A DNA stretch of 64,000 nucleotides from Amaurobius ferox (Eukaryota > Arthropoda > Arachnida > Araneae > Amaurobiidae), in contig OX578155.1 in the NCBI GenBank assembly GCA_951213105.1, forward strand, positions 28,846,857 through 28,910,856, given 5' to 3'. The notes under the pieces are model-generated. The model had not been told where the DNA came from and did no database searches. It worked only from the letters and a program-made list of their open reading frames with translations. Of this stretch, positions 54,226 through 58,581 are shown in pieces. A program made the position numbers and the translations under genes. Every line of letters begins with the position of its first letter. The stretch's first letter is position 1.

Positions 54226-55958
54226 ATATAAACAAGAAGAAAAAATAAGCGAGAACAGGAGTGACCATATGATTTGCATAGAATGGCTGGGGTGGATTGC
54301 GACACCCCTTTCCCGCTTAAAGCAGCCTTTACGACCCGGGCAACGCTCACGGCACCAATGTAACTCAATGGTCAATCTCCCACATGTGCAAAGACAGAAG
54401 CACCCGAACGGACAAAAGAGCAAAGATGGAACCAAGCATGGAAGAGATACACCTTACTATCCAGCATGAAAACACAACATTTTATAAGGGAAAGTCGCAC
54501 ATGCGCGAAAGGACTTCAAGATGATAGGATCGCAGATATGAAAATATATATGATTAAGAATTCTCATTTAGAATCAAACAATGTACAATTTCTTTCTTTG
54601 AAAAAGGAATAGTAATAATGTTGTAAAAAATATCTAGGGTAATTTCTTTTTAATGCATCCTTTATTATTTTATTACATTCATGAATGCAGTCTTTTTTAA
54701 AAGTACTGTAGTTTCTGTTTCTTCTGAAGTACCCGATAATAATATTTCTGAATATATTTTTAGTGAGGTTTGAAGTCCAATCAATAATATTATTAATTTT
54801 GATATTGTATGAATTTCTCTTGTCGTGTATGGTTGTATAAATTCCATACTGTTGGTGCTTTCTTATTGACAAATCCAGGAAGTCTGTCGATCCATCCTCA
54901 TTGATCGGGTTTTCAATTATGATCTGATTTGTCTTGTATTTACTGATAACTATGTCATAGATATAGATTTCTATCCGGATAATTTGGAATTAATACCTAA
55001 TGAAACTTCTATTAGTAATAATGTTTATTATTTGGATTTAAATCTAATTATAGAACCTGCTCATGGGATAGTTACTAAATTATATGATAAAAAAGATTTT
55101 TTTAAATTTAATATTAATAAATTATTACCTTTTAATTCCTGCAACTCGATTCAATTGTTTAGAAATATACTTAATCAACTTTTTAGAATTTATAGATTAT
55201 CAGATAAAAAATTTCATGCTTTGCACATTAATAACCTCAAAATTACCAGTAAAATGTATCAATATCCTGCTTATTTAGTCTATAGTATAGTTAATAAGTT
55301 TCGATTAGCCTAAAATTCTCATATTCTCCTCTTATTATCTTATTTAGCCGTACTTCTTCATTCTCCTGCAATTATATTTTCATCTTTTTATCTCGAAGCT
55401 TTAACAGTTGAATAACTCAATTTATTTCATTTTATTGCTTTTGCGCAGTACAGTTTTTATTACTCTCTTTGGCAACAGCAAATCACATCTTTTCATTTTG
55501 GCATATGGCAACATTGATCCAGTCATATTTTGCTCTTCATGGTTGCGCTGAAGAGGTGTGTTTTGTGGTATTTATGTTTCCTTTATTGTTCCAATCTATA
55601 TGCTTGTCGTCCATATAACACAAGTTTATAGATAAAATCTATCTTGTGTTTCAGAAACAAGCATTTTTGTGTTCATTTCGAAAGGATATATGGACCCGAC
55701 GAGAATTTTTTCGAAATGAACTTTTCGTAAGCCTAAATCTCCTCCATGTGCAAGCTTTTTTGCTTGATTTTTTTGTTTTCTTATTTGCATTCCTCATTTT
55801 TGAAATTTGTTGATTGTCTTTGTCCTTATGACTTGCATTATGCTTTATTATTTCCTCTTTTTGTCTTAATTTCTTTTATTTCTTTGTATTTGTAGAAAAT
55901 TTTGGAATAGTGTATTATGAGTTACTACATACATTCTAACTTTGGATTTAATAATTTA

Positions 55959-56014
<56 letters not shown>

Positions 56015-56359
56015 GACTATATGAGCTGGGGAAAGAAGATCTTCCCTATTTTTTCGGTAAACTGCCAATTTGAACACTTTGAAAAAATTTTAATTAAAAG
56101 ATTGGAAAAATGCTTTTGAGGTGCATTAATTCAGGTATAGATGCTACTGTGTAAAAAACCTTCAACCTTTTAAGTGCAATTCATATCATGGACAAACAAA
56201 TTTTTCCTCTTATTAATATAGATATCTTACAGTTTCAGACCCGCTACAGCAAAACCTGTTGAAAATGTGATCCTTGACCAGAACCACCAGTCTGAAGATG
56301 AGGAAGAAGAGACTTTTCTTGTTGTAGAGAATGAGCCTGCTGAAGTCTTGGAAATTGAG
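13942..56359 (+). CDS. TRAF3IP1 (IFT54): Intraflagellar transport protein 54 (TRAF3IP1/MIP-T3), 3'-incomplete, 12 exons
   Basis: Join: 13942-14076, 14228-14296, 17511-17559, 21213-21325, 28495-28596, 30134-30496, 32462-32503, 36402-36483, 38393-38419, 45685-45784, 47103-47201, 56239-56359; 1302 nt, 434 codons, reading frame kept across every junction. Seen: the N-terminus contains [41 protein letters not shown] and [10 protein letters not shown], the hallmark order of the CH-like domain of animal IFT54; then a long Lys/Ser/Glu-rich linker, a Ser-Ala-Arg-Pro segment and an acidic end. Known of the family: IFT54 is an IFT-B subunit that pairs with IFT20 through a C-terminal coiled coil and binds tubulin through the N-terminal domain; it is needed to build cilia and flagella. 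The human protein is about 690 residues, so roughly 250 C-terminal residues must lie past the window; I found no matching exon in 56360-64000. Introns are swollen by transposons (intron 11 is 9.0 kb). Identification is firm; exon borders are inferred from frame and splice consensus. Confidence 0.95.
14228..14296 (+). CDS. TRAF3IP1 (IFT54): IFT54 exon 2, residues 46-68
   Basis: Encodes [19 protein letters not shown] and five more residues between a TTGTAG acceptor and a GTATGT donor, phase 0 at both ends. It matches the second block of the CH-like domain (FxKGLYTxxE in the family). The intron before it is only 151 bp, the smallest in the gene. Confidence 0.95.
14297..17510. other. IFT54 intron 2, low feature content
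   Basis: About 3.2 kb. A short inverted repeat (CGAAGACAAAA / TTTTGTCTTCG) lies at 14882-14904. 15328-15519 and 15757-16130 are open frames of + strand; the second contains [18 protein letters not shown], faintly like the helix-turn-helix of a pogo/Tigger transposase, followed after a stop by [15 protein letters not shown] treat this as a possible old pogo scrap only. Confidence 0.3.
17511..17559 (+). CDS. TRAF3IP1 (IFT54): IFT54 exon 3, residues 69-84 plus one base
   Basis: Begins after a TTTTAG acceptor and encodes [16 protein letters not shown], nearly the animal consensus for this helix, then splits a codon after its first base before a GTAAGT donor. The split codon is completed correctly by exon 4 (TCC, Ser). 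Confidence 0.93.
18668..18735. repeat. Perfect 29-bp inverted repeat with 10-nt loop
   Basis: Arms 18668-18696 and 18707-18735 (CTGTCCTTAATACATTTTGT... and its complement) with loop CTTCTCATAT. In IFT54 intron 3, immediately before the Tigger relic. A transcript would fold to a 29-bp stem. No second copy of the arms was noticed in the window. Confidence 0.9.
18801..20038 (-). pseudogene. Relic of a pogo/Tigger DNA transposon
   Basis: Ends are inverted: CAGCAAAACCTCTCATTAAA at 18801 and the complement CAGTAAAACCTCCCATAAAG at 20038; TA precedes the left end. On the minus strand 19560-19080 encodes broken CENP-B-type DNA-binding sequence: [45 protein letters not shown], then a frame matching VVDKDVLQ...[11 protein letters not shown]. 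The catalytic DDE part is deleted, so this is an internally deleted, inactive copy. Several stops and frameshifts. Confidence 0.7.
20172..20500 (+). repeat. Diverged 5' part of a family B element
   Basis: Starts AATCTGATGTGGGCAACACA then ACTTCCCTTAATGCAATGAA, the family B start, and keeps CATCATTTTTGTTAATTTAG near 20382. The 3' half with the hairpin is absent. Confidence 0.5.
20650..20844 (-). pseudogene. Mariner transposase N-terminal fragment
   Basis: Encodes [20 protein letters not shown] and [20 protein letters not shown] then [18 protein letters not shown], the paired helix-turn-helix start of mariner transposases (MELxREHxRAxIxYxFxxGL; STVxRWFxEF). It breaks down after NEENTGR where GRPKT is expected. 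No DDD catalytic part nearby: a fragment. Confidence 0.75.
21213..21325 (+). CDS. TRAF3IP1 (IFT54): IFT54 exon 4, residues 85-122
   Basis: Follows a strong poly-T tract and CAG acceptor. It encodes the end of the CH-like domain, including [14 protein letters not shown] and [13 protein letters not shown]; family members have VAGxEPExTNxLLQ here. Donor GTATTT, phase 0. Confidence 0.93.
21330..22950. other. IFT54 intron 4, first part, nothing recognised
   Basis: Very AT-rich with many short A/T runs. The + frame at 22630-23028 runs into a SINE and has no family resemblance. Confidence 0.35.
22985..23038 (-). mobile_element. 5'-truncated SINE inserted in the transposon arm
   Basis: Only the last 54 bp of the SINE: TTGTTGTTGAGACCCAGACC to GTAAGGTAACCGTT. 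Bracketed by AACGAAGGGTTG at 22973-22984 and 23039-23050, a 12-bp target duplication lying in the inverted-repeat arm. Confidence 0.85.
23096..24006 (+). mobile_element. Helentron-like repeat (family B), copy 2
   Basis: Starts TCTGATGTGAGCAACACATG and ends with the hairpin ACTTTCCTTATACATTATGT...AAGGAAAGT (23974-24006). Contains ATATCTCGAGAACGGTTCGT, the TTGGCGAC core and a (CA)n tract. Inserted in the left arm of the long-inverted-repeat transposon, so it is younger than that element. Confidence 0.65.
24631..24833. repeat. Diverged tandem duplication of about 110 bp
   Basis: Two units both containing TATATATACAAxAAAATTAT, CATTATAGTTACAA and GACAATTGAACAAACAAA-like ends. Internal to the long-inverted-repeat transposon. 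Confidence 0.6.
25100..26290 (-). pseudogene. Decayed protein gene inside the long-inverted-repeat element
   Basis: In order on the minus strand: [19 protein letters not shown] and [20 protein letters not shown] (26270-26100); after frame breaks, [16 protein letters not shown] and [17 protein letters not shown] (25890-25700); then [19 protein letters not shown] (25327). From memory this order (a CSVGA block, a CxxC block, a GVSPxK block, a CPGxKDxVSVR block) recurs in unnamed repeat-encoded proteins of several invertebrates; I cannot name the family. At least three frame breaks. Position between inverted arms argues it was the element's own protein. Confidence 0.55.
27265..28215 (+). mobile_element. 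Helentron-like repeat (family B), copy 3
   Basis: Starts TCTGATGTGTGCAGCACATG 30 bp after the right end of the long-inverted-repeat transposon and ends in the hairpin ...CTTTCCTTATACATTATTGT...AAGGAAAGT. A local triplication of TATAGTAGATATT (27344-27416) and a (CA)n tract with CATACTTTCACAC are copy-specific. Confidence 0.65.
28495..28596 (+). CDS. TRAF3IP1 (IFT54): IFT54 exon 5, residues 123-156
   Basis: Encodes [19 protein letters not shown] and a basic tail ending DKRS. The segment corresponds to the last conserved helix before the disordered linker (LSSDDAVxxVL in vertebrates). TTTCAG acceptor and GTAAGT donor, phase 0. It lies 7.2 kb past exon 4 because intron 4 holds several transposons. 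Confidence 0.93.
28600..29770. other. IFT54 intron 5, first part, nothing firm
   Basis: AT-rich. A worn piece of the family B core may lie near 29070-29160 (GGTGATGAATTTGGTGAAAT). No coding frame recognised. Confidence 0.3.
29774..30055 (+). repeat. Three tandem 94-bp units just upstream of IFT54 exon 6
   Basis: Units start near 29774, 29868 and 29962; each has GGGTTGGTTAGRTCTGCYTC, ACATAATACCARTACTCACC and TTTAGCTGCAGAATTCTGTT. They differ by only a few bases, so the expansion is recent. The last unit ends 78 bp before the exon 6 acceptor and contains TGCAG and pyrimidine-poor sequence. Confidence 0.92.
30134..30496 (+). CDS. TRAF3IP1 (IFT54): IFT54 exon 6, Lys/Ser/Glu-rich linker, residues 157-277
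   Basis: The largest exon (121 codons). The first two thirds are runs of Lys, Ser, Glu and Arg (for example [17 protein letters not shown]); the last third is acidic and Asn-rich ([10 protein letters not shown]). This is the low-complexity linker expected between the CH-like and coiled-coil regions of IFT54, predicted disordered. TTTCAG acceptor, GTAAGT donor. The frame is open about 120 bp upstream into the intron, but the acceptor and homology start it here. Confidence 0.92.
30497..32461. other. IFT54 intron 6, no gene
   Basis: AT-rich; a (TA)n microsatellite at 31926-31954. No recognised transposon ends. Confidence 0.4.
32462..32503 (+). CDS. TRAF3IP1 (IFT54): IFT54 exon 7, residues 278-291
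   Basis: A 42-nt exon encoding [14 protein letters not shown] between a poly-T tract with TGTCAG acceptor and a GTACTT donor, phase 0 on both sides. Support is frame continuity, splice sites and acidic composition like the end of exon 6. Because its length is a multiple of three it could be skipped without a frameshift. Confidence 0.75.
32504..33730. other. IFT54 intron 7, first part, with small hairpins
   Basis: TCAAGTTTCAGACTTGA occurs twice in tandem at 32828-32864 (each copy is itself near-palindromic). A perfect 14-bp inverted repeat ACAACTAATATAGT / ACTATATTAGTTGT lies at 32917-32954. A poly-G run is at 33469-33482. No genes. Confidence 0.5.
33731..35572. repeat. Tandem duplication of about 470 bp, second copy split by a family D element
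   Basis: Copy 1 is 33731-34199. Copy 2 is 34200-34509 continued at 35456-35572. Shared words include GGACCACTTCT, AGCAACATGTCAAA, TTGTACTAGTAGTATACCTG and CTATACAAAATTATCTTCAT. The interval 34519-35452 is a family D repeat present only in copy 2. Confidence 0.8.
34519..35452 (-). mobile_element. Repeat family D, copy 2, nested in the duplication
   Basis: Reverse complement of the 2097-4185 copy without the family B insert. Reading the minus strand: AACACTTAATGACATAGTTA at the start, ACTTTATCAAAATGAAATTT, CCCGGGTTGAAAAAGTGAA, and GGAAAGTGTTTCATAATCAA near the end. Size about 0.93 kb, like family B. Non-coding. Confidence 0.7.
35573..36192 (+). repeat. Dispersed repeat family F, copy 3
   Basis: Matches 1515-2095 (ACATCCTGGT, TTTGTAAACAAATT, GTACTAC, GAAGGCC, TAATAAAAATCATCTG) and 9475-9862 in its second half. 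Ends CAATTTTATTTATATAGAT, a common end of arthropod interspersed repeats. Confidence 0.55.
36402..36483 (+). CDS. TRAF3IP1 (IFT54): IFT54 exon 8, basic Ser-Ala-Arg-Pro segment, residues 292-318
   Basis: After TTTTGTAG it encodes [20 protein letters not shown] and RSKRTKA, then one base of a split codon before GTAAGT. Strongly basic. It contains SARPPSAR, which recurs in exon 11; the family has a single SARPAPPR-type motif further on, so this may be a local exon duplication. Confidence 0.85.
36484..37860. other. IFT54 intron 8, first part
   Basis: 36690-37010 has a GC-richer patch with CAACTATGAGTTATCACATA and AGTTAATGTGTTAAA, probably an unclassified repeat end. The rest shows nothing recognisable. 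Confidence 0.3.
37866..38148 (-). mobile_element. Diverged full-length SINE
   Basis: Same family as 7111-7387 in reverse: tail GTTTGTTCGACCTAGACCAT, body CACCCAATTTAGACTAGAAC and CCACCAACCTCTCGGGACTT, head ending ACCACTGGGTTGTCCCA. Older than the other copies, with a degraded B box (GAATTGAATTCGGG on this strand). Confidence 0.8.
38393..38419 (+). CDS. TRAF3IP1 (IFT54): IFT54 micro-exon 9, residues 319-327
   Basis: A 27-nt exon after a pyrimidine-rich TTTTTCAG acceptor encoding SEESDTMVG, then one base of the next codon before GTAATT. It enters and leaves in the same phase, so it is also a cassette candidate. Support is frame consistency and good splice signals rather than sequence conservation. 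Confidence 0.7.
38694..38834 (-). mobile_element. Second SINE subfamily sharing the tail
   Basis: GTTGAAGACCCAGACCGTCC and CAGTTTGGACGACCGG match the SINE tail, but the body differs (CGAAAGGCGAAAGATTAGCT) and ATGGCCACCCCATGTGT occurs twice (38756, 38818). A related scrap is at 11715. Lies just after exon 9. Confidence 0.65.
39149..39880 (-). mobile_element. Tandem array of three SINE units
   Basis: Three successive SINE bodies with the shared word CACCCAATTTAGAC at 39204, 39449 and 39692 (spacing 245 and 243 bp). Units are joined by a conserved linker CATAACTTTCTTTTTATT (39431, 39674). Only the first has the SINE tail; all three end with tRNA-like heads containing GGAATCGAACCC or GGAATTGAACCC (reverse-complement B boxes). 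The three units are close in sequence. Confidence 0.85.
39890..40190. repeat. Short tandem repeats of AAAATATCCAT type
   Basis: Many copies of AAAATATCCATTT and AAATTAAAATATCCAT with variable spacing, plus CATCGTTCCATC words at the start. Low-complexity expansion next to the SINE array. Confidence 0.75.
40941..41000. repeat. (TA)n microsatellite
   Basis: About 60 bp of TA repeat with one CA interruption. Other TA tracts of the same kind: 54190-54222, 55963-56010, 57966-57984. Confidence 0.95.
41085..41620. repeat. Diverged tandem array, about four units of 115-170 bp
   Basis: Recurring words: TGCTGAATCCATATCAG-like starts at about 41098, 41210, 41360 and 41529, followed by CTATCxATAxCxxATCxTGAGA and ATGTTTCAAG-like ends. 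The units differ by many substitutions, so this is old. Non-coding. Confidence 0.6.
41930..42420. repeat. Two diverged copies of a repeat about 320 bp apart
   Basis: AATTGCATATAAAAATATGA with TTTGGTACACTTGTAGAAAA (about 41962) and CTATAGCATACAAAAATATG with TTTGGTACATTTATAGAAAA (about 42272). Flanking words also correspond. Origin unknown; a transposon remnant is likely. A GC-rich fold follows at 42540-42600 (CTCCCGAAGGGGGAT, AGAGCCCCCTAGT). Confidence 0.5.
42600..43400 (+). pseudogene. Penelope-like element 3' end with broken GIY-YIG domain
   Basis: + strand frame: [20 protein letters not shown] then LGYVG, a stop, [32 protein letters not shown], with the ESF-type continuation [16 protein letters not shown] after a further stop. 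This is the GIY-YIG nuclease (VYxIxCxCGxxYIGxTKR...AxxEHxW) of the ordinary C-terminal type in Penelope-like elements. The reverse transcriptase part is absent. After it comes a T/C-rich trailer and CTGATTTAGCCTTTGAAACC (43328), reminiscent of a decayed hammerhead ribozyme. Confidence 0.75.
43699..44345 (-). pseudogene. hAT transposon 3' end remnant
   Basis: Starts CAGGGATAGACAAGCTTATT TACAGAAGG, a typical hAT terminus. On the minus strand 44245-43982 encodes [20 protein letters not shown] then [17 protein letters not shown], similar to the C-terminal dimerisation block of hAT transposases (xxCExxFSxMKxxKxxLRN). The 5' part is missing. The right side ends in a near-perfect 21-bp hairpin at 44295-44342 (TGCAGACTA...TAGTCTGCA). 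Confidence 0.5.
44350..45660. other. IFT54 intron 9, last part
   Basis: Holds a poly-G run (44850-44864), (TTA)n at 44733-44751, and three diverged units of about 60 bp at 45076-45210 (AAGTTTATCATxTATGxTCT...TTCxTAAAATTAT). No genes. Confidence 0.5.
45685..45784 (+). CDS. TRAF3IP1 (IFT54): IFT54 exon 10, residues 328-360
   Basis: Encodes [19 protein letters not shown] and on to ENALIPTIR with the last Arg codon split after two bases (donor GTAATA). The end resembles the IPxxxRRIPRP stretch that precedes SARPAPPR in vertebrate IFT54. It lies 7.3 kb after exon 9. Confidence 0.85.
46440..46833 (+). mobile_element. Hairpin-ended repeat family E (relative of family B), 3' half
   Basis: 46448-46510 (ATATCCCAAGAACAGTACAT GCTAGC...) aligns with the family B block ATATCTCGAGAACGGTTCGT GTTAGC. 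Then ACCAAATTTCTTCCAAAT, AGACAGACATAGACATCGC, and a terminal hairpin ACTTTCCC (46793-46800) / GGGAAAGT (46826-46833). The stem differs from B, C and D but is still self-complementary. In intron 10. Confidence 0.5.
47103..47201 (+). CDS. TRAF3IP1 (IFT54): IFT54 exon 11, SARPAPPR segment, residues 361-393
   Basis: Encodes [20 protein letters not shown] then [13 protein letters not shown]. The family signature here is GSARPAPPRVKR, so this exon is a strong orthology anchor. The motif PPSAR is repeated in tandem, an expansion relative to vertebrates. Acceptor GCATAG, donor GTATTT, phase 2. Confidence 0.92.
48255..49969 (+). mobile_element. hAT-type transposon nested in the Tc1 element
   Basis: Ends are inverted: CATAGGCGCCGACTGTGGGG and the complement of the right end ...CCGATTTTC...; both carry AGGCGCCGA followed by a GGGGGTGCT block. 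The direct repeat GTCCAACC (48247-48254) / ATCCAACC (49970-49977) is an 8-bp target duplication with one mismatch, the size made by hAT transposases, and it restores the Tc1 reading when one copy is removed. 1715 bp; internally deleted. Confidence 0.82.
48340..49440 (+). pseudogene. hAT transposase remnant (ZMYM/THAP9-like group of repeats)
   Basis: + strand: [31 protein letters not shown], then [20 protein letters not shown], then after frame changes [36 protein letters not shown], and [20 protein letters not shown]. These blocks, in this order, are the RNase-H-fold part of hAT transposases (CxGQxYDGAxNMxG; HCxAHxLNL; PxRW). Several stops; the N-terminal zinc finger is missing and the dimerisation end was not found. 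Confidence 0.75.
50690..51370. other. IFT54 intron 11, unassigned segment with an open frame
   Basis: A 99-codon + frame at 50864-51163 ([20 protein letters not shown]...) has a more protein-like composition than its surroundings, with a matching word CATTGCATTCCCCAT on either side of it (near 50830, 51098). No family recognised; probably repeat-derived. Confidence 0.3.
51374..52250 (+). pseudogene. Gypsy-type retrotransposon pol 3' fragment bracketed by direct repeats
   Basis: 51585-51870 encodes [31 protein letters not shown]...[12 protein letters not shown], the C-terminal tail of Ty3/gypsy integrases (HVFxRxDxxxxPLxxPYxGPxxV...VSIDRLKPAY). Diverged direct repeats flank it: 51385-51510 and 52095-52225 share CTGCAACTTTACCxAACTC, TCAGTxCTT, TGATCATxCTAG and AAAGTGGTT. 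They could be remnants of long terminal repeats. Gag, protease, reverse transcriptase and the integrase core are absent. Confidence 0.65.
52924..53843 (-). mobile_element. Helentron-like repeat (family B), copy 4
   Basis: Hairpin ACTTTCCTTATA / TATAAGGAAAGT-type at 52924-52956, a (TG)n tract of about 35 bp at 53053-53087, the TTGGCGA core, and the end AAGGAAAGTCATGTACTGCC CACATCAGA. Immediately preceded by CAGACAGACAGACATCTATT, the end of another repeat, so two repeat ends abut here. Confidence 0.65.
54200..54932 (-). pseudogene. Permuted Penelope-like element, 5'-truncated copy
   Basis: Minus strand 54932-54564 encodes [60 protein letters not shown] and ends [17 protein letters not shown], homologous to the last 120 residues of the ORF at 60705-63197. 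The 3' flank (54480-54280) also matches the 60439-60530 flank, including a conserved hairpin. A different subfamily from the 60.7-kb copy. Truncated at about 54932, where an oppositely oriented element begins. Confidence 0.8.
54932..55316 (+). pseudogene. Second Penelope-like reverse transcriptase C-terminal fragment
   Basis: + strand: [60 protein letters not shown], then [20 protein letters not shown] and a stop at 55311. This is the post-YVDD part of another Penelope-like type (YPxELxLxxT...YLDLxIxI...KLYDKRDxFxFxIVNFPF). No GIY-YIG follows. It lies head-to-head with the minus-strand copy ending at 54932. Confidence 0.65.
55317..56010 (+). other. Trailer of the + strand Penelope-like fragment with two hairpins
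   Basis: 55617-55650 folds as AACACAAG-ATAGAT / ATCTAT-CTTGTGTT with a 3-nt bulge. 55671-55721 has 13-bp perfect arms GTTCATTTCGAAA / TTTCGAAATGAAC around 25 nt. The region ends in a (TA)n tract at 55963-56010. Probably element 3' sequence; no coding. Confidence 0.5.
56239..56359 (+). CDS. TRAF3IP1 (IFT54): IFT54 exon 12, acidic segment, residues 394-434
   Basis: Encodes [18 protein letters not shown] then [20 protein letters not shown] and EIE, matching the SDNEEDDQFVVEAAPQ-type acidic block before the coiled coil in vertebrates. Donor GTACAC, phase 0. Two in-frame acceptors lie 6 bp apart: TTACAG before 56233 and TTTCAG before 56239; the upstream one would add two residues (changing R to SFR). 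I chose the downstream site without strong grounds. This is the last coding exon found. Confidence 0.88.
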
Positions 56360-57960
56360 GTACACTTCAAAATTAACAAAAGCAATACGTAAAACCCATC
56401 AGTATGAGGTGTTCCAAATCTTGGAATCGTCTTTCACTGCAGTAACCAGTACAAATAGACTGATATTGCTCTCATTTGAATTTACCTGCACTTAATAGTC
56501 TTAAATTCCACTGTCAGCAAGGAAACTAGCTAGATTCTGCAACTTGCAAACCCCTGTAGTAAAGTAGCATGCAGCATAATTATGTGTTTGGCTTGTAGGA
56601 AAATTCATATTTGATCCTCAAAATTTTATCAATCCATCAGTGAGTCTGCTAAATATTTATAGCATGTTAGTTATATTGCATCAAATACCTGAGAAATGAA
56701 AAGGGATGCATAACATTTTACTGCATACACCCTGTAGAACGTACAAAAATGTTACCAGTTTCTGCAACGAAATATTCGCTATTCCTCACAAATGCCATGC
56801 TGCAGAAAATGAAAGAAAAGTCTGCATGAAAGCTGCTGAATGATATCACTTCAGTTGTGGTAGAGCTGATTTGATAATGTGTCAGCTGAACAACAGGTTT
56901 TCAGAAACTGGTTGTTCAGGAAGAAGCTTGTACACAACACTGTCAACCATTCCAATTTTACAGAATCCATTCCATCTTATTGTGCTTTGTTCCAGGAATC
57001 AAATTTTCATGATAAAATAATCTTATTTTTCATATTCTATAAGAAATTGCAATGGCATTTATTGACATGCCTTTGACTATGGTATGGAATCTATGCTGTT
57101 GGGCGTAATTAATGCAAATTTCTTGAAGAGGATTCAAAAATTCGGAAAATACAAATCTGATCTGCTAAAACTTTGTTATCAAATTTCAGGTTTCCTTTAT
57201 TAATCAGCAAAATTAATGTTAGTTATTCTTAGTCAAAGTCTGAAAAAAAAAATAGCAGCTATGAAACGCGATTTAAGATCATTTCTGATTGACTTCTTCA
57301 AATATCAAACTATAGCATTCAGCTCACCATTTTCGGCTTATCTTCGGAAAAAATGACTATTTTCAACCAAAAAATATGACCTTTTTAGCCCAAGTCTTTT
57401 AATATATTTATGGGTTTTAATCCTTTGTTAATTGGTAATTTCTGATAGTTTTTTTAGCACTACCATGAAAATTTGCATTTATACCGAATCATTGGTATAC
57501 TCTTATTGGTATTAATGTAAAAATATTTTAATGTAAAAATATTTTCCATTTTTGCAATCTATTTTCATCCAAAAATATTTTTATATTTATTTTGCTTTTT
57601 ATACCTGAATATTACTTTTCAAACATATTGATAATGAAATAAAGGTATAATTTCAAAATACTGCTTTAAAACATTATTATTATTTATTTAGGTTCATTTC
57701 AAACACATTTGGAGTATATATATTTGAATTTAATATATTTGCATTTATAATTTTAATTAAAAATTAATATATTTGTTGCTATTTCTGAAGGGACCCAGAA
57801 TAACTGCCAAAGGATCCATGTATTTTGGGGACTATATGGATCCTAGGGACACATGTTGTATTAAGCACGGCAGCATCACTGATGCATGAAGAATTGCATT
57901 AAGAATTTAAATGTAAAATGTAAACTTTTCTCCGATTTTTTTATCTTTATCACTTTTACA
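56360..57960. other. IFT54 intron 12, first part, nothing firm
   Basis: Searched by eye for the IFT54 coiled-coil exons (KKILETKKDYE-like) without success. The short + frame 56879-57076 has no family resemblance. Confidence 0.4.
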
Positions 57961-58339
57961 TTCTTATATATATATATATATATACATACCTGCCAACCTG
58001 GGAAAATTGGAATGTGTAAAATTTTGCGCGAATGGCATTTATAATGATTTTTTTTAAACTACACGTTCAAACGACATTTCTAATGAATTTAACTATGCAC
58101 AAGTACCTGAATTAAAAAAAAAAAATACTGCATTAAATATCAGGCATAGTACTGGTAGAATAAGAAAATTTAGGACACCAATTTTATAAAATTTCAGAAC
58201 AATAAATTATAAAACAAAAATATATAAAGGTTTTATCCGGTGAGAATTACTTTATACTGAAAACAAATACTTATGTTTGGCAAAACACAGGTTTTCACTA
58301 AAGAGAATAACAAATATTGATCTTTAATTTTACAATATA

Positions 58340-58455
58340 TATATGTAGCACTTAATTATATTTTATATACAATATATAAGGTATATATATTAATTATATA
58401 TACCTTATATAATATATAAGGTATATATATTAATTATATATACCTTAATTATATA
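58340..58455. repeat. Self-complementary TATA-rich tandem units
   Basis: Repeats of AATATATAAGGTATATATAT TAATTATATATACCTT; each unit is near-palindromic, so strand slippage or cruciforms are likely. Within the CCTGCCAAC-ended element. Confidence 0.7.
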
Positions 58456-58581
58456 TGGTTTCCTTTTTATTTGCCTAAATCATTGCTTTAATACCACTTT
58501 TTGGAAAATATCCCTTCACAGAGTTCATACTCATGTTTTAAATAGAAAAATTTATATTATGCAAATATAATTAAAAAAAAA

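Noticed and set aside
54177..54435. Open frames with IYIYIYIY runs, also at 40917-41177
   Set aside because: Translations of (TA)n microsatellites.
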